Shown: piece after piece, positions 41,781 to 50,174 of the stretch | Layout of the letters: each line of letters begins with the position of its first letter | Numbering within the stretch: the stretch's first letter is position 1 | NCBI RefSeq assembly: GCF_024172185.1 | Contig: NZ_JAMZEC010000001.1 | Span: 9,337,001-9,401,000 of the forward strand | DNA length: 64,000 nucleotides | From: Nonomuraea roseoviolacea subsp. carminata | GTDB lineage: Bacteria; Actinomycetota; Actinomycetes; Streptosporangiales; Streptosporangiaceae | Direction: 5' to 3' | Translations under genes and position numbers: made by a program | The notes under the pieces: model-generated | Databases searched by the model: none | What the model was told of the DNA's origin: nothing | What the model saw: only the letters and a program-made list of their open reading frames with translations

Positions 41781-42248
41781 ATGATGGATCCACGGGAGGG
41801 CGAGTTCGTCGACCGTATGGGGCTGGTCATGGAGCGCTTCGGACGCACGCGCACGATGGGGCGCCTGTACGCGTGGCTGATGGTCTGCGATCCGCCGCAC
41901 CAGTCGCTCACCGAGTTGGCCGCGCGCCTCGGCGTCAGCAAGACGGCCGTCAGCACGATCGCCCGGCAGCTGGAGCTGAGCGGCATGATCGAGCGGGTCC
42001 CCACGGCGGGCCGCGAGCACCGCTACCAGGTCGCCGCCGGCGGCTGGGAGCACGTCATGAAGGTCCAGTTCGCCGCGCTGCGGCAGGCCGTCGAGGCGCT
42101 CGACCTGGGTCTTTCGGCCGTCGGCGGCGACCGGCCCGAGCAGCGGGCGCGGCTTGAGGAGACCCGCGACTTCTTCGCCTGGACCGAGCGTGACGCGGAC
42201 GACATGCTCCGGCGCTGGCGCGACTCCCGCGCGGAACCGGATCGATGA
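41781..42248 (+). CDS. GbsR/MarR-type transcriptional regulator
   Basis: A 155-residue winged-helix protein with the GbsR pattern: EFVDRMGLVMERFGRTRTMGRLYAWLM, then LTELAARLGVSKTAVSTIARQ (recognition helix) and MIERVPTAGREHRYQVAAG (wing), followed by a helical dimer domain with a Trp-rich end (FFAWTERDADDMLRRW). ATG 41784 is also possible and has better spacing to GGAGG (41772-41776). It is first in a run with a methyltransferase (13 bp later) and a P450, and probably controls them through the nested palindrome. Confidence 0.85.
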   Translation: MMDPREGEFVDRMGLVMERFGRTRTMGRLYAWLMVCDPPHQSLTELAARLGVSKTAVSTIARQLELSGMIERVPTAGREHRYQVAAGGWEHVMKVQFAALRQAVEALDLGLSAVGGDRPEQRARLEETRDFFAWTERDADDMLRRWRDSRAEPDR

Positions 42249-42261
42249 CGATCGGAGTGAC

Positions 42262-43071
42262 ATGAACGGGGCGAAGGTCGACGTCAGGAGGATCGCCGGG
42301 GAGGGGGTGACCTGGACGCTCCTGGCCACCCTGTACCTGAGGGCGTGGGAGAGCCGATTACCCGAGCCGATCCTCGGTGACCGCTACGCGGCCGAGGTCG
42401 TCGAGCGCATCGACTACGACTTCGCCGCGCTGCGGCGGCGCGTGCGGCCCGAGGGCAACCAGTTCCTGGTGGCGTTGCGGGCCAGGCAGCTCGACGACTG
42501 GAGCCGCGCCTTCCTGGCCCGGCATCCGAACGCCGTCGTGCTCCAGCTCGGCTGCGGCATGGACAGCCGCATGCTCCGGCTCGACCCGCTGGGCAAGCGG
42601 CGCTGGTTCGACGTGGACCTCCCCCACGTCATCGAGCTGCGCCGGCGGCTCTACCCCGAACGCGGCCGGTACACGATGGTCGGCGCGTCGGTGACCGACG
42701 ACGGCTGGCTGGAGGGCGTCCCCGCCGACCGTCCCGTCCTGATCGTCGCGGAGGGGCTGCTGCCCTACCTGACCCCGGACGAGGTGCGCACGCTGCTGTC
42801 GCGGCTGACCGGTCACTTCACCGGGGGCGGCGAGCTGATCTTCGACGCGCTCGCCCCCTGGGCGGCCCGCCTGGGAAGGGCCTTCCGCTGGGCTCCCCGC
42901 GACGCGCGGGAGATCGAACGGTGGAACCCGCGTCTGCGGTGCGCCGAGCAGACGCCGTTCACCACGCACCACCGCAGGATCCCGGTATGGCGCTACCGCG
43001 CCCTCTACCGGCTCATGCACGCCGTGCCCGCGCTGCGGAACGCGCACCGGGAATTCCGGTTCACGTTCTGA
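42262..43071 (+). CDS. SAM-dependent O-methyltransferase, LCM/PPM2 family
   Basis: A 269-residue enzyme of the leucine carboxyl methyltransferase-like family, often found in polyketide and small-molecule clusters. The N-terminal lid has EGVTWTLLATLYLRAWES, the SAM loop is VVLQLGCGMDSRMLRL, the acidic end of strand 2 is RWFDVDLPHVIELRR, and VLIVAEGLLPYLTPDEV follows. Codon 33 is TTA (42358-42360), a leucine codon read by the bldA tRNA in streptomycetes and typical of developmentally controlled pathway genes. It lies 13 bp after the regulator and 37 bp before a P450, so the three are one operon. Confidence 0.85.
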   Translation: MNGAKVDVRRIAGEGVTWTLLATLYLRAWESRLPEPILGDRYAAEVVERIDYDFAALRRRVRPEGNQFLVALRARQLDDWSRAFLARHPNAVVLQLGCGMDSRMLRLDPLGKRRWFDVDLPHVIELRRRLYPERGRYTMVGASVTDDGWLEGVPADRPVLIVAEGLLPYLTPDEVRTLLSRLTGHFTGGGELIFDALAPWAARLGRAFRWAPRDAREIERWNPRLRCAEQTPFTTHHRRIPVWRYRALYRLMHAVPALRNAHREFRFTF

Positions 43072-43108
43072 CGGGCTCCACTCTTTCGGGAACCGAAAAG
43101 GAGAGGCG

Positions 43109-44305
43109 ATGACCGGCATCGTCGAACGGTACGACATCCCCGAACAGCTCTTCTGGCTGCGCGGCACGCGCTCGGGGCCGCCGGTGGAGTACGACTCCGC
43201 CACCGGCCTGTGGAACGTCTACGGCTACCAGGAGGCCCACCAGATCCTCGGCGACCCCGCGACGTTCTCCTCCGACACCATGCGGGTGGTCCCCAAGGGC
43301 GTGATCCCGGAGGACGAGTTCTCGCTGGAGGGGTTCATCACCCAGCTCGACCCCCCGGAACACGGCAAGCTGCGCAAGCTGGTCAGCAGCGCCTTCACCC
43401 GCAAGGTCGTCGCCGACCTGGAGCCGCGGATCGCCGCCATCACCCACGAGCTGCTCGACGCGGCGCGCGAGCGCGGCGGGCTGGAGCTGGTGACCGACCT
43501 GGCCTACCCGCTGCCGGTCATCGTGATCGCCGAGCTGCTGGGGGTGCCCGCCGGTGACCGCGCCCTGTTCAAGCGGTGGGCCGACGCGCTGTTCCAGCGC
43601 GACGCCAAGATCTCGCTCAACGAGCCGTCCGAGGCGCGGAAGCAGGAGATGCAGGCCACGCTCAAGCCGTGGAAGGAGATGAGCGCCTACCTCGCCGACC
43701 ACGCCGAGGAGCGCCGGCGGCAGCCGCGGGCCGACCTGCTCACCCGGCTGGTCGAGGCCGAGGTGGACGGCGAGCGGCTGCCCGCCCGGCAGGTGGTCAA
43801 CTTCGCGATCGTGCTGCTGCTCGCCGGGCACATCACCACGACGATGCTGCTCGGCAACACGGTGCTCTGCCTGGACGCCTTCCCCGAGCAGCAGGAGAAG
43901 GTACGGGCCGACCGCACCCTGGTACCGGCCGCCATCGAGGAGTCGTTGCGGCTGTTCACCCCGTTCGCCGCGCTCGGCCGCTCCACCATGCGCGAGGCCG
44001 AGCTGGGCGGCGTCACCATCCCGGCCGACAAGCTGGTCATGGTCTGGCTCGGGGCGGCCAACCGGGACCCGCGGCAGTTCCCCGACCCGGACGCCTTCAG
44101 CCCGGGCCGCGACCCGAACCCGCACCTGGCCTTCGGGCGCGGCATCCACTTCTGCCTGGGCGCCCCGCTGGCCCGGCTGGAGGGGCGGGTCGCGATGAAC
44201 ATCCTGCTCGACCGGTTCGACCCGCTGCGCGTCGACCCGGCGGACCCCGTGAAGTTCATCCCGACCCCCACCATGGCGGGGGTCCGCCGCCTCAGCCTGG
44301 CCTGA
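43109..44305 (+). CDS. Cytochrome P450 (bacterial class I)
   Basis: A 398-residue P450 monooxygenase. The I-helix is LLAGHITTT (about 239-247; His in place of the usual acidic residue, with the Thr kept), ExxR is EESLR, and the haem loop FGRGIHFCLGAPLARLEGR has ligand Cys349. No ferredoxin or reductase is nearby, so it uses shared partners. The GHITT variant occurs in some CYP107-like enzymes that hydroxylate macrolides or other small molecules. Following a methyltransferase, it suggests tailoring or inactivation of a small molecule. Start ATG 43109 follows AAAGGAGAGG. Confidence 0.92.
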   Translation: MTGIVERYDIPEQLFWLRGTRSGPPVEYDSATGLWNVYGYQEAHQILGDPATFSSDTMRVVPKGVIPEDEFSLEGFITQLDPPEHGKLRKLVSSAFTRKVVADLEPRIAAITHELLDAARERGGLELVTDLAYPLPVIVIAELLGVPAGDRALFKRWADALFQRDAKISLNEPSEARKQEMQATLKPWKEMSAYLADHAEERRRQPRADLLTRLVEAEVDGERLPARQVVNFAIVLLLAGHITTTMLLGNTVLCLDAFPEQQEKVRADRTLVPAAIEESLRLFTPFAALGRSTMREAELGGVTIPADKLVMVWLGAANRDPRQFPDPDAFSPGRDPNPHLAFGRGIHFCLGAPLARLEGRVAMNILLDRFDPLRVDPADPVKFIPTPTMAGVRRLSLA

Positions 44306-44356
44306 CCCGCGCCGTCAGCCGCCCCGGTCCGGCCGACCAGCGCCGTCAGCCTGCTC

Positions 44357-44419
44357 GGCGCCGCCGTCAGTCTCCTTGGCGCCGCCGTCAGTCTCCTTGG
44401 CGCCGCCGTCGGCCTCCTC
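44357..44419. repeat. Tandem 21-bp repeat x3 after the P450 gene
   Basis: GGCGCCGCCGTCAGTCTCCTT occurs at 44357-44377 and 44378-44398, with a diverged third copy at 44399-44419. It fills the gap between the convergent P450 and PfkB-type genes. Confidence 0.8.
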
Positions 44420-44437
44420 GTCGCCGCCGCCGGGACG

Positions 44438-45325
44438 TCACGCGCCCGCCGCGATCCGGTCGCGGCGGGCGAGCAGGGTCGCCTCGGTGATCGGCGCCTC
44501 GTGGGTGCCGGCCACCGTGCAGGCGTGGGCCCCGGCCAGCGCGCCGAGCCGTACGCACTCCTCCAGCGGCCGGCCGCGCAGCCGGCCGTACAGGAAGCCG
44601 GAGACGAACGCGTCGCCGGCGCCGTTGGTGTCGGCGACCGGACCGGGCAGCGGGGCGGCGGGGAAGGCGCGCAGGTCGCCGCCGCGCGGCAGCACGAGGC
44701 AGCCCTCGGCGCCGCGCATGCAGACGACCGCCTCCGCGCGGCCCCGGTCGAGGATGTGGCGCATCACCCGCTCGGGCGACCCCAGCGCGGCGGCCGACAG
44801 GAACACCAGGTCCGAGCGGTAGGCGAAGTCGCGGTGGTGGTCGTTGACGCCGTCCCAGTCGTGCAGGTCGGTTGAGGTCGGGATGCCGTCGAGGTCGTCG
44901 TACACGTCGCGGCAGTAGCCGGTGATCGAGACGTGCGCGTGGCGGGCGCGGACGCCGGCGTACAGCTCGCGCGGCAGGCGCTCCCCCGGCGTGTCGCGCG
45001 GGTCGTGCAGCGACGTGCGGCGGCCGTCGGGGCCGACGAGCAGGACGCTGCGCCGGGTGCCGGCCGCGGCCCGGCCCCAGCGGGCGTCGACGCCGCTCAG
45101 CGCCTCACGGATGATCGCGCCCTGCGGGTCGTCGCCGACGAGGTCGGCGAAGGCCACCGACAGGCCGAGCGCGGCGCAGCCGAGCGCCACGCCGGCGCCG
45201 GTGTTGCCGACCCGCTCCTGGATGGGCGGCACGCCGTACGTGTCGGCGTACGGCAGGGGCAGCTCGGGGACGTGGACGGTGGCGTCCACCCCGGAGCCGC
45301 CGAGCACGAGCACGTCATGAACCAT
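44438..45325 (-). CDS. PfkB-family carbohydrate kinase
   Basis: A 295-residue sugar kinase of the ribokinase family. LVLGGSGVDATVHVPELP is the first strand, the Gly pair RVGNTGAGVALG lies in the substrate site, and the anion hole and catalytic base lie in VADTNGAGDAFVSGFL (GAGD Asp). The LDEH-type nucleotide end is short. The sugar cannot be told. It is transcribed 38 bp after a LacI-type regulator, so the pair is an operon for uptake or use of one sugar. Start ATG 45323-45325 follows GAGGAGG. Confidence 0.88.
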   Translation of the reverse strand: MVHDVLVLGGSGVDATVHVPELPLPYADTYGVPPIQERVGNTGAGVALGCAALGLSVAFADLVGDDPQGAIIREALSGVDARWGRAAAGTRRSVLLVGPDGRRTSLHDPRDTPGERLPRELYAGVRARHAHVSITGYCRDVYDDLDGIPTSTDLHDWDGVNDHHRDFAYRSDLVFLSAAALGSPERVMRHILDRGRAEAVVCMRGAEGCLVLPRGGDLRAFPAAPLPGPVADTNGAGDAFVSGFLYGRLRGRPLEECVRLGALAGAHACTVAGTHEAPITEATLLARRDRIAAGA

Positions 45326-45363
45326 CGGCGGGACCTCCTCGGTCCCGCCCGGCGCGGGACTCG

Positions 45364-46389
45364 TCACCGGTTGACCAGGGGACCGGAGCCGGTGGAGCCG
45401 CGCACCACCAGCTCGGGACGGAAGATGAGCTCGACGTGCTTGGCCGGCGCGCCGTTGACCTCTTCGAGCAGCGTCTGCACGGCAGCCGAGGCCATCGCGC
45501 CGATGGGCTTGCGCACGGTGGTGAGCGGCGGGTCGGTGAACGCGATGAGCGGCGAGTCGTCGAAGCCGACCACCGACACCTCGCCCGGCACGGCCAGCCC
45601 CTTCTCGCGGCAGGCGCGGATGGCGCCGAGCGCCATGAGGTCGCTGGCGCACACGATGCCGGTGCAGCCGCGCGCGAGGAGCTGGGTGGCCGCGGCCTGC
45701 CCGCCCTCGACGGAGAACAGCGAGTCGGCGACGAGGTCGTCGACGTCGGTCGCGCCGAGGAGCTGGGCCATGGCCTGACGGAAGCCCTCGATCTTGCGGA
45801 TCACGGGCACGAACCGGCGCGGCCCGAGGGCCAGCCCGATCCGCTCGTGCCCGAGGTCGACGAGGTGCCGCACGGCCAGGCGGGCGGCCAGCCGGTCGTC
45901 GGGCGAGATGAACGGGGCCTCGATGCGCTCGCTGTAGCCGTCGACCAGCACGATCGGCAGGCCCCGGTCGGTGAGCCGGGTGTAGCGGTCCATGCGGGCG
46001 GTGGTGTCGGCGTGCAGCCCGGACACGAACACGATGCCGCTCACGCCCCGGTCGACCAGCAGCTCGGTGAACTCGTCCTCGGGCGCCCCGCCGGGAAGCT
46101 GCGTGCACAGCACCGGCGTGTAGCCGTGCTGGGTGAGCGCCTTCTCCACGGCCTGGGCGAACGCGGGGAAGATCGGGTTGTCGAGCTCGGGCGTGACCAG
46201 GCCGACCAGGCCGTTGCTGCGCTGCCGCAGCCGGGGCGGGCGCTCGTAGCCCATGAGGTCGAGCGCCGTCATCACGGCCTGGCGGGTGGCCGCCGAGACG
46301 CCGGGCTTGCCGTTGAGCACCCGGCTGACCGTGGCCTCGCTCACGCCGGCCTGGGCGGCGATGTCGGCGAGACGGGCGTGACCGTTCAT
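45364..46389 (-). CDS. LacI-family transcriptional regulator
   Basis: A 341-residue LacI repressor. The helix-turn-helix (residues 6-30: LADIAAQAGVSEATVSRVLN) is followed by hinge GYERPPRLRQRSNGLVGLV and a sugar-binding periplasmic-protein fold with late VVGFDDSPLIAFTDPPLTTV. Start ATG 46387-46389 follows AGGCGGAGG. A near-perfect 21-bp palindrome 41 bp upstream is a probable autoregulatory operator of the maltose-regulator kind. Divergent targets are the sugar-type ABC ATPase and the cyclase/PrpD genes. Confidence 0.9.
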   Translation of the reverse strand: MNGHARLADIAAQAGVSEATVSRVLNGKPGVSAATRQAVMTALDLMGYERPPRLRQRSNGLVGLVTPELDNPIFPAFAQAVEKALTQHGYTPVLCTQLPGGAPEDEFTELLVDRGVSGIVFVSGLHADTTARMDRYTRLTDRGLPIVLVDGYSERIEAPFISPDDRLAARLAVRHLVDLGHERIGLALGPRRFVPVIRKIEGFRQAMAQLLGATDVDDLVADSLFSVEGGQAAATQLLARGCTGIVCASDLMALGAIRACREKGLAVPGEVSVVGFDDSPLIAFTDPPLTTVRKPIGAMASAAVQTLLEEVNGAPAKHVELIFRPELVVRGSTGSGPLVNR

Positions 46390-46429
46390 GGCAGCCACTT
46401 TACCTCCGCCTGCCCCCCACTTTGAAAGG

Positions 46430-46450
46430 CTTGCCGAAAATTTCCGCAAG
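46430..46450. promoter_or_regulatory. LacI operator candidate (MalR-like palindrome)
   Basis: CTTGCCGAAAATTTCCGCAAG is a 21-bp palindrome with only one mismatched pair besides the centre. CTTGC-GAAA...TTTC-GCAAG is the form of actinobacterial maltose/alpha-glucoside LacI operators. The rest of the 46390-46637 gap is clearly lower in GC than its surroundings, as expected for a control region. Confidence 0.7.
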
Positions 46451-46637
46451 CTCTTCCAGAGTTTCCGTTCCCATGGCGTCCAGAATTGGGGACTCCAGCC
46501 CTGTTATGCCGAAACACATCCCTAAATCACGATTATGAGAGATCTTTGATGCAAGGGTGGACATCACGGTTAAGGCGCGATGTACTACCTCTTCCATCAG
46601 CCCCGTCACAGGTGACACGTGCGCAAGGTGTGGGCCC

Positions 46638-47918
46638 ATGAGCTCGGTCGTTCTCGACAAAGTGACCAAGGTTTACCCCGGTGACCACCTTGCGGTGGAC
46701 CGATTGAGCTTGCGGGCCGAAAACGGTGAGTTCCTCGTCCTGCTCGGGCCTTCCGGGTGCGGCAAGTCCACGTTGTTACGGATGATCGCGGGACTTGAGG
46801 AGATCACCGAGGGCGACCTGTGGCTCGACGGCCAGCTCGCCAACCACCTCGCCCCGCGCGAGCGCGACGTGGCCATGGTGTTCCAGAACGGCGCCCTGTA
46901 CCCCCACCGCACGGTCCGCGGCAACATCTCGTTCCCGCTGGAGATCGCCAAGGCCGACCCCGAGCTCGTCCGGCAGCGCGTCACCGAGCTGTCCAAGGCG
47001 CTGCACATCGACGAGACCCTCGAGCGCCGGCCCGGCACCCTGTCCGGCGGCCAGCGCCAGCGGGTCGCGATGGGCCGGGCCATCGTCCGCCAGCCCAAGC
47101 TGTTCCTCATGGACGAGCCGCTGTCGAACCTCGACGCGGGCATGCGCACCGAGCTGCGCATGGAGATCTCGGCGCTGGTCAGGTCGCTCGGCGTCACCAC
47201 CATCTACGTCACCCACGACCAGGTCGAGGCGCTGACGCTGGCCGACCGCATCGCCATCATGAACCGCGGGGTCCTGCAGGACGTCGGCACCCCCTCGCAG
47301 ATCTACAACGACCCCGCGACGGCGTTCGTGGCGGCGTTCCTCAACTCCCAGCAGCTCAACCTGCTCGCCGCGACGGTCCGCACCCCGCAGAACCAGTACG
47401 TCATGCTCGACTTCGGGCCGCACCGGCTGATCATCCCTTGGAGCGATCCCAGGGCGTACGCCATCTCCCAGCACACCGGCGGGCAGGTGCTGGTCGGCAT
47501 GCGCCCCGACGGCCTCGCGCCGGTGCCCGAGTCGTACGAGGGGCCGTCGTTCTTCGGGCGGGTGCGGGCGCTGGAGTACCACGGCCACGAATGGCTCGCC
47601 TACATCGAGTGCGGCGCCCCCGCCGTGCCCGTGCCCGAACCGCCGGACCCGAGGGCGCGCGCGAACGGCCGCCAGAACGCCTCGGGCCGGATCGGCGCGT
47701 TCGTCAAGCGGATGTTCGGGCACGAGGAGGAGCGCCAGGACCAGGAGCAGCTCGGGCAGCACCCCGGCAGCGGCCACCACCGGCGCGCCGACCTCATCGT
47801 CCGCCTCGGCGGCCGCCCGGCCTGGCGCGCGGGCGACGCCGCCAAGGTCGGCGTGGACACCACCCGCCTGATGATCTTCACGTTGGACGGCGCCCGCATC
47901 GACCCCCCTCGCCGCTGA
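46638..47918 (+). CDS. Sugar-type ABC ATPase (MsiK/UgpC-like), orphan
   Basis: A 426-residue ATPase of the carbohydrate-uptake group: Walker A GPSGCGKST, signature LSGGQRQRVAMG, Walker B LFLMDEPLSNLDAGMR and H-loop YVTHDQVEA. C-terminal OB/TOBE domains follow from about 235. They are split by a ~60-residue polar insertion (GRQNASGRIGAFVKR to GHHRRADLI) not normal for MsiK. No permease or binding protein is adjacent, so it may energise sugar transporters encoded elsewhere, as MsiK does. Codon 47, in the P-loop helix, is TTA (46776-46778). Confidence 0.85.
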   Translation: MSSVVLDKVTKVYPGDHLAVDRLSLRAENGEFLVLLGPSGCGKSTLLRMIAGLEEITEGDLWLDGQLANHLAPRERDVAMVFQNGALYPHRTVRGNISFPLEIAKADPELVRQRVTELSKALHIDETLERRPGTLSGGQRQRVAMGRAIVRQPKLFLMDEPLSNLDAGMRTELRMEISALVRSLGVTTIYVTHDQVEALTLADRIAIMNRGVLQDVGTPSQIYNDPATAFVAAFLNSQQLNLLAATVRTPQNQYVMLDFGPHRLIIPWSDPRAYAISQHTGGQVLVGMRPDGLAPVPESYEGPSFFGRVRALEYHGHEWLAYIECGAPAVPVPEPPDPRARANGRQNASGRIGAFVKRMFGHEEERQDQEQLGQHPGSGHHRRADLIVRLGGRPAWRAGDAAKVGVDTTRLMIFTLDGARIDPPRR

Positions 47919-47937
47919 CGACCACCCGGAGCCGCCG

Positions 47938-48738
47938 ATGCCGCCGTGGAAGGCCCTCGAAGGGGCGCGCGTGCTCGACCTCGCGCAGCCGATGCGCAAG
48001 GGCATGCCGCAGTCCCCGAACCACCCGCCGTTCCGGATGACGCTGGAGCGCCGGCACGGCGACGTCGTGCGGCCCGGCGGCGGCTCGGCCGCCAACGAGA
48101 TCATCGTGACCGGCGGCCACGTCGGCACCCACGTGGACGCGCTCGCGCACGTCTCGCAGGACGGCCTGCTGCACGGCGGGCGGCCGGCGGCCGGGATCAT
48201 GTCCCAGGACGGGTTCGCCGAGCTGGGCATCGACGCGTTCGAGCCGTACGTCGGGCGGTGCGTGCTGCTCGACGTGGCCGCGGCGCACGGGGTGCCGGCG
48301 CTGCCGCCCGGGTACGAGGTCACGGCGGACGACCTGGAACGGGCCGCGGCCGGGCTGGAGATCCGCGAGGGCGACGCGGTGCTGGTCGGGACGGGCTGGT
48401 CACGGCACTGGTCCGCCGCCCCTGAGGAGGTGGACTTCGCGGGGGCGCGCGGCGGCGCGCCGGGGCCGGGGGTCGGCGCGGCGCGCTGGCTGGCCGCGCG
48501 CCGGCCGCGGCTGGTCGGCGGCGAGACCATCGCCTTCGAGCACGTGCCGCCGGGGCGCGGGCACGCCACGCTGCCGGTCCACCGGATCATGCTGGTGGAG
48601 TCGGGGATCAACATCGTGGAGACCATGCGGCTGGACGAGCTGCTGGACTCGGGGGCGCGCGAGTTCCTGCTCGTGCTCAACCCGTTGCCGATCGTGGGGG
48701 CCACGGGGGCGCCGGTGCGGCCGCTGGCCGTCCTCTGA
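47938..48738 (+). CDS. Cyclase/kynurenine-formamidase-family metal hydrolase
   Basis: A 266-residue member of the putative cyclase family (PF04199), which hydrolyses amides or lactones with a bound metal. The signature GGHVGTHVDALAHV carries the metal-binding His and Asp residues. AQPMRKGMPQSPNHPPF, a later GDAVLVGTGWS, and the C-terminal NPLPIVGATGAPVRPLAVL fit the family. It starts 20 bp after the ABC ATPase and ends 27 bp before an MmgE/PrpD gene, so the three are one operon. The substrate is unknown. An organic acid or ring-opened product is likely given the neighbour. Confidence 0.87.
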   Translation: MPPWKALEGARVLDLAQPMRKGMPQSPNHPPFRMTLERRHGDVVRPGGGSAANEIIVTGGHVGTHVDALAHVSQDGLLHGGRPAAGIMSQDGFAELGIDAFEPYVGRCVLLDVAAAHGVPALPPGYEVTADDLERAAAGLEIREGDAVLVGTGWSRHWSAAPEEVDFAGARGGAPGPGVGAARWLAARRPRLVGGETIAFEHVPPGRGHATLPVHRIMLVESGINIVETMRLDELLDSGAREFLLVLNPLPIVGATGAPVRPLAVL

Positions 48739-48764
48739 TCGATGTCCGGCCGGGAGGCGGTGCG

Positions 48765-50168
48765 GTGACGACGTACATGGAGCGGCTGGCGGCCTTCGCG
48801 GCGGACTGCCGGGAGCGGGGCGCGCCGGACGCGGTGCGCGAGGACGTGACGGGACGGGTGCTGGACGTCCTCGGCAACTGCCTGGCCGCCCACGCCGACC
48901 CGGCGGCCGACGCGGGACCGGCGGTGCTGCGGGCGGCGCGCCGGTGGGGCGGCACCGGCGAGGCGACCGCGATCGGCGCCGGCGACCGGCTGCCCGCCCC
49001 GTCGGCGGCGCTGGTCAACGGCACGCTGGCGCACGCCCTCGACTACGACGACACGCACCTGCCGTCGGTGCTGCACCCGAGCGCGTCCGTGGTGCCGGCC
49101 GCGCTGGCCGCCGCCGAGGCCGCGGGCGCCGGCGGCTCCGCGCTGGTCGACGCCGTGGCCGCGGGGATCGAGGTGTGCGCGCGTCTCGGCATGGCCTCGT
49201 ACCTGCCGGAGACCCGCACCTCGCTGTTCTTCGAGCGGGGCCAGCACGCCACGTCGATCTGCGGCACGCTGGGTGCGGCCGTGGCCGCGGCGCTGCTGTT
49301 CGGGCTGCCGGCGGAGGGGGTGGCGCACGCGGCCGGGGTGGCGGCCAGCATGGGGTCCGGGCTCATCGAGGCCAACCGGACGGGCGGCACGGTCAAACGG
49401 GCGCACTGCGGGTGGGCGGCGCACGCCGGGGTGTCGGCCGCGGTGCTCGCGCTCGAAGGCGTGACCGGGCCGCCGACCGTGCTGGAGGGACGGTTCGGGT
49501 TCTTCCGGGCGTGGCTGGACGGCCGGTACGACGCCGAGGCGCTGCTGTCGGGTCTCGGCGAGCGGTGGGAGCTGCCGCGCACGGTGTACAAGCCGTATCC
49601 GGCCAACCATTTCACCCATCCGGCCGTGGACTGCGCGCTGGCGCTGCGGGCCGCCGGGCTCGCGCCGGGCAGCGTGGCGGAGGCCGAGCTGGGGGTGGCG
49701 GCCCCGGTGCTGGCCACCATCGCCGAGCCGCCGGAGGAGAAGGCCCGGCCGCGCTCGCCGTACCACGCGAAGTTCTCCGGCCCGTACGTCGTGGCGGCCG
49801 CGCTGCTCGGCGGCGGCGGCCTCGGGCTGGACCTCGACGACTTCGCCGCCCTCGACGAGGACGCGCTCGCGCTGGCGGCGCGGGTGCGGTGCGTGGCCGA
49901 CGAGCGGGCCTCGGAGCTGTTCCCGCGGGCGTTCGCGGCGGTGCTCCGGGTACGGCTGCACGACGGCTCCACGCGGGAGCACCGGGTGGACTCCTCGCGG
50001 GGCGGCCCGGAACGGCCGCTGACGCGGGAGGAGCTGGAGGTCAAGTTCCGCTCGAACGCGGGGCGGGCGTTGCGGGCGGAGGCGGTGGAGGAACTGCTGG
50101 CGGCGGCCCGCGCCCTGCCGTCCGCCCCGTCGGCCGGCGCGCTGCTGCGCCTGACCCGCGCGGGGTGA
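48765..50168 (+). CDS. MmgE/PrpD-family dehydratase/isomerase
   Basis: A 467-residue protein of the 2-methylcitrate dehydratase/cis-aconitate decarboxylase/iminodisuccinate epimerase superfamily. Marks include LDVLGNCLAAHADPAAD, NGTLAHALDYDDTHLPSVLHPSA (quoted in part as LAHALDYDDTH), GTVKRAHCGWAAHAGV, and KPYPANHFTHPAVDCALAL. These follow the helical domain, active-site lid and C-terminal domain in order. Only part of the propionate pathway is present (no prpB/C), so a different acid is likely. GTG 48765 follows GGGAGGCGG. It is the third gene of the ATPase-cyclase-PrpD operon. Confidence 0.87.
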   Translation: MTTYMERLAAFAADCRERGAPDAVREDVTGRVLDVLGNCLAAHADPAADAGPAVLRAARRWGGTGEATAIGAGDRLPAPSAALVNGTLAHALDYDDTHLPSVLHPSASVVPAALAAAEAAGAGGSALVDAVAAGIEVCARLGMASYLPETRTSLFFERGQHATSICGTLGAAVAAALLFGLPAEGVAHAAGVAASMGSGLIEANRTGGTVKRAHCGWAAHAGVSAAVLALEGVTGPPTVLEGRFGFFRAWLDGRYDAEALLSGLGERWELPRTVYKPYPANHFTHPAVDCALALRAAGLAPGSVAEAELGVAAPVLATIAEPPEEKARPRSPYHAKFSGPYVVAAALLGGGGLGLDLDDFAALDEDALALAARVRCVADERASELFPRAFAAVLRVRLHDGSTREHRVDSSRGGPERPLTREELEVKFRSNAGRALRAEAVEELLAAARALPSAPSAGALLRLTRAG

Positions 50169-50174
50169 GGTTCC

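Noticed and set aside
46400..46669. An 89-codon minus-strand frame ending just before the LacI start, protein-like to the eye
   Set aside because: Its codons show no GC3 bias, with several TTA codons in a genome where they are rare. It overlaps the LacI operator and runs into the start of the ABC ATPase gene. A low-GC control region explains it better.
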